From Sclerotinia nivalis (taxonomy: Eukaryota > Ascomycota > Leotiomycetes > Helotiales > Sclerotiniaceae), in assembly GCA_029531795.1 (NCBI GenBank), contig JAPEIS010000002.1:558001-622000 (forward strand): a stretch of 64,000 bases of DNA, written 5' to 3'. Position 1 is the stretch's first letter, and the number at the start of each line of letters is the position of its first letter. Shown one piece after another: positions 25,440 through 37,134 of this stretch. Both the position numbers and the translations under genes were made by a program. Below the pieces are notes generated by a model. The model made no database searches and was not told the origin of the DNA. It saw only the letters and a list, made by a program, of their open reading frames with translations.

Positions 25440-26782
25440 ATGTCTTCTTCTTTAGATCAACTCAAAGCCACTGGCACCGTAAGTAAACAATCTGTTTTCT
25501 TTGGTTATTCCATGGGACACTCGGGTCCGGCCCGAAACCATGAAGGAATACTCATGAAGGAGATGGAATTTGAGGATATACTTTTGAATACAGTGTGCTA
25601 ATCATTACTTTGGCATGATAGACCGTCGTCTCTGACTCTGGTATGTACCAATCCATCCTATCCTCCATAATTTCCATTGCTTCAAACAATTACTGACTCG
25701 TATTTTCCTCTAGGTGACTTTGCTTGTACGTTCTCATCTCTACAACTTCTCGCCACCATTCCTACGATCAATCACTAATCTATACAATTAGCCATTGCCC
25801 AATATAAGCCACAAGATGCTACCACCAACCCATCTTTGATCCTTGCCGCCTCCAAAAAAGCCGAATATGCCAAACTCATTGATACCGCAGTCGCATACGG
25901 AAAGGGAGTAGATGGTGACCTTGAAAAGAAGACTGATGCCACTCTCGATCGTCTTCTCGTCGAGTTCGGTAAAGAAATCTTGAAGGTCGTTCCAGGAAAG
26001 GTTTCAACTGAGGTTGATGCTCGTTTCTCTTTCGATACCAAGGCCACTATTAACAAGGCTCTCCGAATTATCGATGTATGTTGTATACTTCTTAATCTCC
26101 CATTTTGAGGACAAATGTACCCCAATTGAAATTGAATTGATACTAACATATGTGTCCCATACAGCTTTACAAATCAGAGGGAATTGACAAGTCCCGCATT
26201 TTGATTAAGATTGCTTCCACCTGGGAAGGTATCCAAGCCGCTCGTATCCTTCAACGCGATCACGGAATTAACTGCAACCTTACCCTCCTCTTCTCCAAAT
26301 CCCAAGCCGTTGCTTGTGCCGAAGCCGGTGCTTTCCTCATCTCCCCATTCGTCGGTCGTATCCTTGATTGGTACAAGGCATCTACCGGAAAGACCTACTC
26401 CGCTCAAGAAGACCCAGGTGTCGAATCCGTTAAGGCTATCTTCGACTACTACAAGAAATTCGGATACAAGACCATTGTTATGGGAGCTTCTTTCCGTAAC
26501 GTTGGTGAAATCACCGAACTTGCTGGATGTGATTACCTTACCATCTCACCAAACTTGTTGGATGAGTTGAAGAACTCCACTGAGGCCGTCCCCAAGAAGT
26601 TGGTCTCTGAGAACGCTAGCAGTTTGGATATTGAGAAGTTGACCTACATTGATGATGAGCCTGAATTCAGATTTGCATTTAATGAGGATGCTATGGCTGT
26701 TGAGAAGTTGAGAGAAGGTATCAGCAAGTTTGCTGCTGATGCCGTTACCTTGAAGGATATCTTGAAGGCTAAGTTGCAATAA
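25440..26782 (+). CDS. TAL1: transaldolase
   Basis: Five exons: 25440-25478, 25622-25640, 25713-25724, 25792-26075 and 26165-26782, giving 323 residues, the usual length. The enzyme moves a dihydroxyacetone unit between sedoheptulose-7-phosphate and glyceraldehyde-3-phosphate in the cytosolic pentose phosphate pathway. Visible signatures are DATTNPSL near the N-terminus, the catalytic Schiff-base lysine in RILIKIAST, and [11 protein letters not shown]. The second and third exons are only 19 and 12 bases. They are required to rebuild the conserved SDSGDFASIAQYKP stretch. All introns have GT-AG borders, and codon choice is strongly biased to C-ending codons, as in highly expressed genes. Confidence 0.97.
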
Positions 26783-28596
26783 ATTGCTTTTTGAGTCTTG
26801 GGTGGTGGTTGATAATATAGTTATTGGTTATTCATGGAGGTCAAAATTGAAAGATCGGATAAATTACGATTTGTATTTACGCATGGCCAGAAATGAATTA
26901 AGCAAATGAAATGAATTTGATGATTAAATGTTTCTCTCAGTTTTTGTGATTGTTTAATGGATAGTGTTGATACATCTTAATAGATCTATTTCAAATTAGT
27001 ATATCATGCCTACCAAAGGCAAGGTGTACCTACCGAAAGTTTGGACAATATTCTATAAAAAGTTGGTAAAATGGGGAGTTGATGTTGATATTGCAACAAA
27101 CACAACTTCAGAGCAGTAATGCATGCAATATGATCGATCCCGTGATCAGCCATCACGAAGAGATGGAGGATGGAGAGATGGTTTCTGAATCATTATGGAT
27201 GTTTGTGGTGAGTTTGATTGTGTTGGCGTATTGATGCGTTGATGAGCGGGGTGGAATGGATATCTGGTTATTTCTTATTCTCGGTGCTACAAGCTGAGAT
27301 TTGTATTCATGGATTTATATCTGTATTTTTGGCGAGGGGAAAGTGTAAATAATGTCTTGTTAGTTGATAGTTTCGTGGTATGTATTAGGGTGAAGAAATA
27401 CATACTGTAAACATCATTTAGTAAAAATCTCTTTGGCTACGAAGCGAAATCTAAATCTGAACCCACGACATATGGCGCGGAAGGTAATAAATGACCCGTG
27501 TTGGGATTTCCGATTCTCGATATGTTTCATCCGCATCTCCGCTCTGCCGTCTATATAAGGTTATACATTCATACATTTTCACATCATTGTCTAAATCCAT
27601 CAATCTGATCATTTATTGATATCTCCAATAACCTTACTCTTTCCACCCTCCCCCCCATCTCGATCCTCTCACTCAAAAATACATTATGCACGACGACCAT
27701 GCGCATCCTATCTCCTTTATACATGGTGATTTCGAATGATAAATATACTTGTTGATCCGCGTACTCCGCGTATCAGTCAGTGGTATAGCACTGGGTATGC
27801 CGGGGTTTCTTTTCATACAGTATATGGGGAAATAGGAGCGTTGTATATGTACAGTGTATCTGGAGATGTTTCCTGGAGAACCATTTTGAAGCGTGTGATA
27901 GACGGGCTGAGGAGGAGGAGGAGGTGGTGGAAGGTTGGAAGGGGTGTTGAGAGAGGATGGATTAATGGTAGATATTAAGATGGGTGAGTATACTGTTCAA
28001 TCGCCACGATCATTGTTGAATACACGAATTTGTGAACTTGATTTCCAACCTCCAATTGCAAAAAGTATAATTTAATCCGGAGAATGTAATGCCTATTGAC
28101 TTCTTCCAGATTTGTAACTCTAATGGTTTGATCTGTAATTAATCATTCAATCGAGTCTTAAAGTATACGAAACAATGTTTCCAAAATTATCATTAAATTC
28201 AAAGATCACCTCGTCTTGAGTTTGGTACGCTCGCTGTTGTATCTTTGTACGAGTTTGTTGTTTGTCGTTGAGAACTTTAGGGGGGTTCATGGTGTTATGT
28301 CATACCATACTTGATTCGGTCTTCTCCATAAAAAAGAAATAATTTCAAAAAATAGCAATATACAGTAGTAAATCTTCAGATGACTTAACTTACCCACAAT
28401 CCACGTGTCCTCGGATAAAAGACCGCATTTGGATTTCGCTGCAGATCATGCAAGTTGCTCCATATAAGATCTTACATTGCGAAGACAGATTCATATCACA
28501 GGGTCATACTGACAATGCCACGGGCACCGACTAAATAAAGCCTTTCCTTTACGTTTATTCATACAACCTCCTTCTAACTCTATTACAATCACTGAG
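26783..28596. other. intergenic region
   Basis: No supported gene. 26783-27100 is the 3' flank of transaldolase. A TATA-like CTATATAAGG lies at about 27550, but no convincing coding exon follows it. An 80-codon frame at 27736-27978 is Arg/Gly/Trp-rich and not called. Confidence 0.45.
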
Positions 28597-29682
28597 ATGA
28601 ATATCGACAACTTGCCTCGCTTGCCAGCGGCATCAACGTCAACATCACCATCCTCGAGCTCATCCACACGCACGTCCCCCTCCAATCCTCTTATCAAAAA
28701 CAAGCATAAGCTTATTTCACCATTTGGAAACTTCCAATCCCTGTCTATTCCGGATTCCCATCCACCAATCACGACTCCTTGGGAGGAAAATAAACTCTAC
28801 ATCCACCTGACCGACCGAGGAAATCCGGGGACATTTCATTGGAGTTTATACCTCACGGAAGATGATCCGGAGAAGGGCTGGGTGTATCATGTATATGATC
28901 CTGAGCCTGGGAGGTGGATTTTAGAGATGCTTGGGCCTGCGGGGCCTGTGACTTCGGAGGTGGATGGGGAGGGTGATAGAGGGGATGTGGGGATCTATGC
29001 GGGTGGAAATGAGGGAGACGGAGATCTAGATGTGGAGGATAGGGGGACCGATGCTAGCAAGGAAGAGAAGGAGGATGAAGACAGCGCCGAACTAAATACG
29101 AAAGGTACTAAGGACAGTGAAGTTGTTGAAGAAAACGGTGAAGGAGAGGGTGAGGGAGGGGAGAATTGTGAGAGTGGAGGTGTAGGTATTATGGCTTCTA
29201 AGCGAAATTTCGCAGAAGAGGAAGAGGAAAAGACTCTTGGTAACGGTAAAAGAGTAAAGGTGCAAGGAGATAGAAATGAGGAAGAAGAAGGAAGGGTAGA
29301 TCAGATGAAGGGAGAGAGCCAAGCTAGCTTTGCAACCCCAGACGAAAAAGACGACAATTACCCCAGCCTAACGCACACGACGCCTCTCGCAGCGGTGGAA
29401 ATCGGCACCAACATCCAAGACATGCGAGAAATAATCGAACAAACCATTTCCTCCATCTGGGGATACGAAAAACGGCGCATAGGAAGAGGCGACAAAACCT
29501 GTCGACAATTCCTCCTGCACTGTATTTCCGAGATGGAATCCCTCGGGATCCTGAGCCTTTTACCCGGAAAATCCGGATTTGATCTAGAAAGAGAAGCGAA
29601 AGAATTCGGTATGTTGAGTGATCCTGCTTTGAATCCTGGGGCAAGGAGAGGAAGAGTGTGGAAGAGTAGGATTATATCGTGA
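28597..29682 (+). CDS. hypothetical fungal protein with conserved H-W-S-L core and acidic insert
   Basis: A single-exon frame of 361 codons. Residues 1-50 are Ser/Pro/Thr-rich and likely disordered. Residues about 64-115 form a compact segment with KLYIHLTDRG, FHWSLYL and YHVYDPEPGRW. About residues 120-245 form a highly acidic low-complexity insert with a KRVKV basic patch. Residues 260-361 are folded again, with DKTCRQFLLHCISEME. The H-W-x-L plus C-x-x-F layout recalls uncharacterised fungal DUF families, but I cannot name one with certainty. Function unknown. The ATG at 28597 is the first in frame and is preceded by a non-coding-looking AT-rich stretch. Confidence 0.75.
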   Translation: MNIDNLPRLPAASTSTSPSSSSSTRTSPSNPLIKNKHKLISPFGNFQSLSIPDSHPPITTPWEENKLYIHLTDRGNPGTFHWSLYLTEDDPEKGWVYHVYDPEPGRWILEMLGPAGPVTSEVDGEGDRGDVGIYAGGNEGDGDLDVEDRGTDASKEEKEDEDSAELNTKGTKDSEVVEENGEGEGEGGENCESGGVGIMASKRNFAEEEEEKTLGNGKRVKVQGDRNEEEEGRVDQMKGESQASFATPDEKDDNYPSLTHTTPLAAVEIGTNIQDMREIIEQTISSIWGYEKRRIGRGDKTCRQFLLHCISEMESLGILSLLPGKSGFDLEREAKEFGMLSDPALNPGARRGRVWKSRIIS

Positions 29683-29852
29683 GGGAATCATAGACGAGGG
29701 ATGACTGGAAGGGGATGAGAGAATGTAATACGGCGTGAGATTTCTGTGCCAGCTCAGCTTTTGGGGGCTTGGTGAGGGGTAGAAGAGTAATTTAGTTCAC
29801 TTCAGGAAGCACGAGAGTAGTTTGGTATATTCTTATCATGATCCAAACATAT

Positions 29853-30531
29853 TCAGCGATTGGTTAAACCAGCAAGTCCATTTCGAACATCCTTCCAGAG
29901 ATACCTAAACAGAATAGAATGGCGCCGTTGACACCTAACGATATACAACCTTCCTGACCATTTCATTTCCAAGATTGAGATTCTAATCGCCAATGGATGA
30001 GAGCCCCCAACCATCCACACCTTATGCCCCGGTCGTATCAAGTCTGGTACAATATACACTGCCCGAAATGTATGGGGTATATTCTTCCTCGTTACATAGT
30101 TCCATAGCCATATTAAAAATACACCCTTGCGATTATTATATTCAAACAGAAGTATAGTCCCAGCCAAGGTACCCTATATACATTCCAAACTAACCTGGGT
30201 ACCTTGCAAATCACCTATGACTCGAAAGATGCCGGGAGAAATCTCCGACATGAGGTGGGTAAAAATGAGGGCCCGGATACGACTAGGGTGGAGGTCATCC
30301 TGCATATACTGAGACAGCAGGGAAGCAGTCAAAAAACAAACTAGCTCAAGCGCAAGCTGGAGCAGAAATGAAAATGAGTAGTGGGAAAGAGAGGGGAATG
30401 TGATGCAGATTAAAGTTAGACGGATTAAGCTGTTGTATTGTAAGATGGAAAAGGCATACACTAGCTGTCTCGTTCCATAAGCTTCTTCTTATACAATGGA
30501 ATTGATCTCTATATTCAGAAGGATACACCAT
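29853..30531 (-). CDS. hypothetical protein with an in-frame TAG or a cryptic intron
   Basis: Exon 1 is 30531-30460 (24 codons), with a donor GTATGC and acceptor ATGCAG framing a 160-base intron in phase 0. Exon 2 starts at 30299 and stays open to 30177, where a TAG (30174-30176) interrupts the frame. The same frame continues to a stop at 29853. A 69-base GT-AG intron (GTTAGT...GCAAG) would remove the TAG and keep the frame. The product would be about 150-170 residues, basic, with VWMVGGSHPLAIRI near the C-terminus. No family is recognised. It may be a lineage-specific gene or a decaying one. Confidence 0.4.
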
Positions 30532-30764
30532 GAATCACAGGCGGGAGCTGAGAACACTTGCCGATCAAAGATCTCTATCTTCTGAATGAGTTCGAATTGA
30601 GGAGCAGTGGCTGGAGCTTGGACAATTGGTACCAATGGGAATCGGCATTGCTTGCCGGATTATGCAGAGCTCTTGCAGGGGAATCAACTTATTTTTCAAA
30701 TGTGACTGTATACGTGGACCTTACCCTGCACAACATACGATCCGCTAATTCTGATCCTTTTAAT

Positions 30765-30961
30765 TCCGTCACTTGTGATTTTGCTACCTTTACTGTGACT
30801 TTGCTATCTTCATTGTGACTTTGCTATCTTCATTGTGATCTCGCTCTCTTCATTGTGATTTCGCTCTCTTCATTGTGATTTCGCTCTCTTCACTGTGATT
30901 TTGCTCTCTTCATTGTGATTTCGCTGTCTTCACTATCTTCACTGTGATTTCGCTGTCTTCA
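30765..30961 (+). repeat. 20-bp minisatellite, unit CATTGTGATTTCGCTCTCTT
   Basis: About eight to nine tandem copies of a 20-base unit with single substitutions (C/T at position 2, T/C at 10-11, C/G at 15) lie immediately upstream of the next gene's first ATG. It may overlap that gene's promoter or leader. Confidence 0.88.
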
Positions 30962-30993
30962 GGTACTACCATACACCCTCCAATATATTGAAT

Positions 30994-33077
30994 ATGGACG
31001 AGAGTAAAGTAAAAACAATTTGCGATCGTAATTCTGTCTACATCTCTTTAAAGGACCAGGCGAACGTCAACACTGTATTACAATGTCCTCGCAGACCAGT
31101 TTCAAAAGAACGAAAAACTCGCATTCACTTTGTCGTAAACCACGAGGTGCATTATGCTGCTGTTCAATTATCCATTTGTCCATTTGATCTCCCATTTATT
31201 CCGAAGCAGAAATTCTTCCAATGCTCTTTTCGATGGACTCAATGTTGTGAAAGTGCACCGCTGGAGGATATTTCTCGCGAGGTTCTTAGAGCTGTGCAAC
31301 GAATCTATGATTGCTATTATCATCCCACTCAATGGGACTTCTCAAGCGAACATTGGTATGTCTCGATTTTCGTGTCAATCCTTTTGCTTATACGTTCAGT
31401 TGTATCAACGATCGTACCCAACATGCGACTGGAACAACATGCGCGAAGAACACCGAAACAGCTCTAATTGGCTATATACAACGTGAAGCGAGCTTTGAAG
31501 GGGATTGCGAAGTGAACAACAGCAGCGGCAGACTCAGAAATGGAATAAAACGTCGAAGACTAGATACGTTCAACGATGCCAATCACCATCGCACCCACAA
31601 TCGTAATACCAATGACAAAGAGGACGCTGATGAAGAACATTGTGCCACGGAGGGGAATGATGGTAGCGAGGATCGTAACAATAACGATGCGATAATTGAA
31701 GATGCTATAATTGAACAAGAGCGGCCTAAGAAGGGGAATGATGGTAGTGAGAGCCGTAATGATGACGATATGATAATTGCAGATGAACGACCTAAGGAGG
31801 GGAACGATGGTAGTGAGAACCGTAACGATGGCGATGCGATAATTGAAGATGAGCGACCTAAAGAGGGGAATGATGGTAGCGAGGATCGTAACGATGGCGA
31901 TATGATAATTGCAGATGAGCAACCGAGGGAAGACAAAGCTGTTGCAGCAATCTTGAAGAAGATCCAAAGAGGGCTCCTTCAAGTGATTCCTGCTAAGAAT
32001 GGAAAAAATCTTCACCCTCAGGGTGGATGCACTAATATGTTAATCAAAGGTCGAGCTGCTTACAACGAAGTAATTCCACCAGATTTCTTTGCGCGAGACG
32101 AAAATTCACTTCAAGATAGGTCTTTACTCTTAGAAAACTTTCTCTGGCAACAATCGAAGAGCGTCTTTCGAAATGCTAGAGAGATTTCCTGGAAGTGCTC
32201 CTTTCTCGCGGCATGTCTACGAAAACTCCGCGACCCCATAACTTCGGGCCTGGAAAATGACCCTTCAAATGCCACTAGTTACCGATGGCTTATGGCAGTG
32301 CAGATGATAAACACGATTGTTGATGGACTCTGGTTAGCATGGGGGCCCAAAGCCGCTCTTATATATGAAGCTCTGGCCGGTATGTTTGACGGCTTTTTTT
32401 TTTTGGAAACTTAGTTGACAAATTCACAGCGAAAAATTATAGCCTCAGTCTTATTGTTGGACTGGCACAGAGCAGCAGAAGTAAAATCATACAGCGTGTC
32501 ATTAACGCCCTGAAGAACTCGGCACCTGATATACCATTGGAGGTGCATGTGTTTCATCCGGCGGCATGCGTTAATAGTGCTTTGAATATAGAGTACGTAA
32601 TGAGCCAGTATTGCAAGCTACCGCTGACCACCAAACCAAAGTTACAAGAAGACATGTGTCACCCTGAATCTAGAAAACTCATTCCTCAAGGTCAATTCCC
32701 TACAGTGCTTGCAGAGTCATACAACACTCTCATTGCTTTCGTTTCAGTGGGACCGATACCTAGCCACCTTGCAAGCTGACCCTGCGACAAGCTCTCCGGA
32801 GCGCGGTAGATTGAATGTATACACTGGTTTTGTGGACGCGCCTACCGCTGTTAATGTTACTGAAATCCAAAGCAGTGTTGGGCTTCCAGTACAAACTCTT
32901 TCAGACGGAAATTCGCTGCTGCTTGGAAATGCGATAGATTGTAATCTCCCGCCTATTGACCTAAATTTGCCCGAGTACTGGATGGGATGGGATGGCGTAT
33001 TCAGCAACGAGTCAGAGGTCGATTGTATTGGATGGGATGGCGTATGCGGTTCCAAAGTGTGGCAGGATGAGGCCTAG
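30994..33077 (+). CDS. hypothetical protein with acidic 22-residue repeats
   Basis: Model: exon 1 30994-31355; exon 2 31400-32379 (intron of 44 bases, GTATGT...TTCAG, phase 2); exon 3 from 32430 (intron GTATGT...CACAG, phase 1); probable exon 4 32748-33077 after a short, weakly supported intron at 32705-32747. Without the last splice the frame stops at 32779. The middle of the protein has a KRRR basic patch and four 22-residue acidic repeats. The C-terminal half, starting at ILKKIQRGLLQV, looks globular and helical. No known domain is recognised. It is convergent with the next gene. It is probably lineage-specific; confidence is in the exon pattern, not in function. Confidence 0.5.
31650..31930 (+). 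repeat. 66-bp in-frame tandem repeat
   Basis: Four imperfect units beginning GGGAATGATGGTAG, near 31652, 31735, 31798 and 31864, encode GNDGSE-RNDGD-II-DERPKE blocks. Unit sizes of 63-83 bases are all multiples of three or nearly so, which preserves the frame. Confidence 0.85.
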
Positions 33078-33208
33078 TAGGAAATGGCCTAACGGAATCT
33101 TATGAACAAGATATGTAGATCAATTTTTGAAGGCACAAGCCCCAAAATGATAACACCAAGAATCTACAGTATGAACAGATACTTCAATCAATGCAGTCTG
33201 TGTCTCCA

Positions 33209-33801
33209 TCAATTACCGTCTCCTACCCTTACACCGAGCATGACACACACGACCTTGCTTTTTTCCGGAATGCACATTGAACATCCGCCGCTAATCAAGA
33301 CCTCGGTATTTGGCATGAAAGTAAGGGTTGTCCGACGTCGACTTGTGTTTTCATCAATAACTGCATTCATAGTGCCAGTCAGAGCAACCGGGATTAAGAC
33401 AATACAGTTGTTTCCCAAATTTGACCACCCGCTTTGAAATACCACGAATTGAACCGCACGCGAGAGGAAGTATGGCTTCAAGGGCGGATTGATTAACGCA
33501 TCAACGATATCCGTAATCTGTAAAATGCATGTGCTGGTCAGTGTACGATCTTCATTGAGATGCTTTTTACAATTACCTTTAGTGACCCATTGAATTCCCT
33601 TTTGAAAGCTTCCCTGACTTCAGCCAATATCTGCGGTCCGCCATCCGCCAATTTTACATCCGTCCAATTGGTGGTTTCCATTGTAGGGATAGATTCAATA
33701 TTGACATACTGCATCAGACGTTCGACATGGTGCTGGACTTTATCGCCTGCCTGCACAGATCGTGCAACAGAATAATCCACAGCAGGGCTCGAGGACATCA
33801 C
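33209..33801 (-). CDS. hypothetical 177-residue protein
   Basis: Exons 33801-33577 and 33517-33209 join in phase 0 across a 59-base intron (GTAATT...TTACAG), giving 177 residues. The second half is rich in hydrophobic and Gly residues, with runs such as NNCIVLIPVALTG and SMCIPEKSKVVCVMLG suggesting beta strands. The frame is open across both exons with no lesions. No family is recognised. It faces the repeat-containing gene tail to tail, with about 130 bases between them. Confidence 0.5.
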
Positions 33802-34123
33802 AAATGCGAATTTTCGATGATGATACGTGTATATGGTGTGTTCCCCAAGAGTTTGATGTTAGCAGATATGTTTTGACAGGATAGTTAGAAGATTTATAAG
33901 TCTAAATGTATGAAGAAATTAATTGTTTGCAGTGATGTATTTTAAGGCATATTTTCGCGTCAGGCAACATATTACATATGGCCCAACCTCCATTTCTCTT
34001 TTCCCCATATTGAAATAATTGTGGGTGGCCCCACTAACGCTGTCATTCGATCTAAAGCCCGCGCCATCCCCCTTAAATGTTATAAGCTCCTTTTATAGTT
34101 TGTATAAAGATTTAAAAGGTATA
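33802..34123. other. intergenic between hypothetical gene and transposon
   Basis: Nothing recognised apart from the likely promoter of the minus-strand gene at 33801. Confidence 0.4.
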
Positions 34124-34181
34124 ACGTGGTTTATCAGTGTGCGGGTCATATCAGTGTGTGGATCACTTTCACCTCAATTCA
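34124..34181 (+). repeat. left terminal inverted repeat of the pogo element
   Basis: This segment matches the reverse complement of 35919-35976, with one difference near 34162 (A versus G). It contains two direct copies of a TATCAGTGTG motif, possible transposase-binding sites. Confidence 0.92.
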
Positions 34182-34683
34182 CTCTTTCAAACCCATATTA
34201 TTCAACAACAATTAAATCAATTAATTAAAACTATAAAGATTCTAATAATCTAGAATCTATTATATTATTTTGACAAATCCTTGTATTATACTCAATCTTT
34301 CCATACTTACTACAATATCAACTAGAAAATGCTTCTCTATTAGAATTCCCCCCTTTTTGACGTTCGTTGTATTAAATCTGAATATCAATCTCTTGTTGAG
34401 ATAATATATCGATAGTCTTTTGTTCAATAAATATTCCTTCTTAATGTAATTGAATTTTTTTTGTATGTCGATATTTGCTTAATATCTCATTTGCTGTCCG
34501 AAGTATATGAATCTCTGTATTTAAAAGTGTATTTTTATATACTAATCTTTCTATACCCTTAATTAAAGCTAATATAGTCTCGAATATAGATATAGGAGAA
34601 CTTGATTGATAACAAACTATTCGAGATCTTATTAAAGTCGATTGTAAAAGAGCTTCAGTTGGATTGTAAAGGGTTTGAAAAGT

Positions 34684-35877
34684 CTATAAATCTTGATCGA
34701 AAAAGGGGGGAGTAGATATACGAATTCGAATATCTAGTTTCGAAAATATAGCTTCAGGATCAAATAGTATTAAATTTATTCCTCGAAACTTTGATTTCAT
34801 ATTCTGAATTGTAATTGATTCTTGGTATACAACTTTGAAAGTTATAAAGAATTCAATTTTCGAAATATGATTGATATGTATCTTAATAAATTCATCAATT
34901 TGAATATCATATAAACGTTTCAGACTATTAAAACAATCAACATCAAATAATTGAGTTAAATGATTTGAATATAATAGTAATTTTAAACAAATAATATCAT
35001 TCTCTTTGCAATACGACTGAAAAGATACTAATTCATAACTTTCATACCCATCTAATACCAATATTCGATATTTGCCCTTTCTTCGATTCTTAGTATACTT
35101 ATCGAAGTATTTCAACCATTCTAAACCTATCTCATTGTTTGTCCATCCATTAGATATAAATTTAATAACCCATTCCACAAGAAAATCGATTTCGATATAC
35201 CAATTGGAAAGATAAACCTGTCCTTGAACCACTAAAAATAAAGATATAATTTCACCTTCCCCATTTCCACATATTATTACTATAACCCATTCTCGATTGC
35301 CTAATTATACTGATTTACTTCTACTGCATCTCTCAACACTAATAACAACCATTACAACACATATAATCCCCATTATAAAACCTGTTTCGTCAAAATTGTA
35401 GAAATCGCTATCGAGAATACCATATTTCGCTTACATATTCAAAACCAATCGAAACCACTCTTCAATAAGCTTAGAATCTTTACAGAAAGCTCTTTGAAAA
35501 TCATAAACACAACTAAAACGCATCTTTAATTCGATTCAATGCTTTACAAATCGATACACCCAAAACTTCCCAACACACTTTGCACCCCTCGATTCAAAAA
35601 TATGATTCACCATATCTTCCACATTTCTAAGTTTAGATAGAAATCCTCTCATATCCATATCGAATATATACTCAGAAATAATATTCTCTTCTAATTCTGA
35701 AAGATTATAAGATTTAGATCGATATTCGGAGCGAAAAGTAAAACCATTAATTCTACACTATAATATTGTATTCAAGATATTATACATCTTCGCAACTTTT
35801 CGAATGCTTATTTTTTTGTCTTTTTGAATAGCTTCGATAACGAGGAGTATACAGGCTTCTTGGTTATTCGAATTCAT
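34684..35877 (-). pseudogene. pogo/Fot1 transposase, interrupted
   Basis: The start at 35877 gives MNSNNQEA followed by a psq-type helix-turn-helix (AIQKDKKISIRKVAKMYN) typical of pogo transposases. The frame is then broken by several stops up to about 35235. The last 182 codons (35232-34684) are open and carry part of the DDE catalytic domain, with ILVLDGYESY and a downstream LLLYSNHLTQLFDVDCF segment. Another catalytic-core piece, NFDETGF, can be read near 35390. Many stops lie at positions where one C-to-T change would convert CAA, CAG or CGA. The enzyme is not functional. Confidence 0.85.
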
Positions 35878-35918
35878 TGTAGATTGTTGATAAAACGCGT
35901 GTTGAAAGAGAAGAGATT

Positions 35919-35976
35919 GAATTGAGGTGAAAGTGACCCACACACTGATATGACCCGCACACTGATAAACCACGTT
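35919..35976 (-). repeat. right terminal inverted repeat of the pogo element
   Basis: Reverse complement of 34124-34181. It ends in ACCACGTT next to the TA target duplicate. Confidence 0.92.
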
Positions 35977-35978
35977 AT

Positions 35979-36446
35979 ATGATATTCTTTACTAAGTGTC
36001 ACGGAGAATACTATAATCTCTAATGGTATAAACCACGAGATGTATATTCTCCATCTAGAATGAGATTCTTCTGGGCCTTATCGATTCTACTAATTGATAA
36101 GTTAATACTATTATCATTTTCATTCAAATCTACTTAATCTATAGAACATTCTCTAGTAACTCTTCCTCTTCTCGCTCAAAGATTCAAAACCGGATCACTT
36201 TCTTCATTTCTTTTTCTAGTCTTCTATTGTTTCTCTCCTTTTAAAGATAACATTAAATATATTTAACTCAACGAATAATCCAGCACGTCCCAAACAGAAT
36301 CATTATCAAACACAGGCCCTATGTATTCAGCAACACAAACACTGCAAGTCCATCATGTTGCCAAGAATCCATCTCTTCATCCCCACCACCCCGCAAGTTA
36401 TTCTCCAGCGCAAACTCGCTTAAATAGGAGTTGAGAGGGAGTTCCC
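35979..36446. other. intergenic right of the transposon
   Basis: No gene seen. The sequence is AT-rich, with the 3' flank of the following minus-strand gene. Confidence 0.45.
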
Positions 36447-37134
36447 TCAAACGTGCCAAGTTCTAACTTCGTTAGGTGTTATGAGTCGGGTCCAAGTCTC
36501 CGGAATTTTCCTTTCCATCAATTCCACAATCTCCTTCACACGCGGGCCTAGGTTTTTGATTTGAAACCAAAGCTCCACAACATCGGTCCACCAAATAATC
36601 ACAGACACAAACAGAGCTGCTTTTCCCATGGTCGAGGTATCGAAGAAGATTCCAAACCCTTCCCAGATGAATAGGGTGGAGAAAGCAGCCGCTATGCAGC
36701 AAAATTCGAAATATATTTGACATTCAACCATACTCCCATCATTCCACCCGTTAACTTCGCATAATTTGCAACCATTCGAGTATGCGAATTCTATCAACCA
36801 CTATCAGCATGAGTATAAGTGATATTGTAAACTGGAGTAAAACATCATAGAAAACTTACCCAGAAGAAAGCCCAACCATTTAGGTCGAAGTTATCCCCAG
36901 GGTCCAAGAATAGAGTAGTTACGCAAAACCCATGGGCCAAAAATTTTAACCCGAAATAGAGATTGCGGAGGGTGACTGTCGCATTGTATGGGTAGTATTT
37001 TCTTCTCGATTTAGCTTGATTTGGATTGTGATTTGTAATTTTCTGTATTTCGAATGTCCGAATTCAATGGAATTTCGATGGGATTTTGATGTGATTTAAA
37101 ATATCCAAAGAAGCTGTAATTCATTCAACATACA
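36447..37134 (-). CDS. hypothetical multi-pass membrane protein (3' exons)
   Basis: Exons 36800-36447 and 37042-36860 join in phase 0 (intron GTAAGT...GATAG). A further exon ending at 37134 joins in phase 0 (GTATGT...TACAG). Hydrophobic segments occur at LYFGLKFLAHGFCVTTLFL, CCIAAAFSTLFIWEGFGIFF and ALFVSVIIWWTDVVELWF, so several membrane passes are likely. The start of the gene is unresolved. It could belong to the same transcription unit as 37374-37850 upstream. No family is recognised. Confidence 0.45.

Larger units (their letters stand above)
34124..35976 (-). mobile_element. Fot1/pogo-type DNA transposon, Flipper-like
   Basis: Inverted repeats of about 58 bases with one mismatch bound the element at 34124-34181 and 35919-35976. 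Each begins AACGTGGTTTATCAG. The flanking dinucleotide is TA on both sides (34122-34123 and 35977-35978), the target duplication of the Tc1/mariner-pogo superfamily. The total length of about 1.85 kb and the single transposase gene fit Fot1-type elements such as Botrytis Flipper. The interior is AT-rich and the transposase frame is interrupted, so the copy is non-autonomous. Confidence 0.9.

Noticed and set aside
31560..32015. Minus-strand frames opposite the 66-bp repeat
   Set aside because: Antisense shadows produced by the repeat; the plus strand has matching splice sites and a basic/acidic domain pattern.
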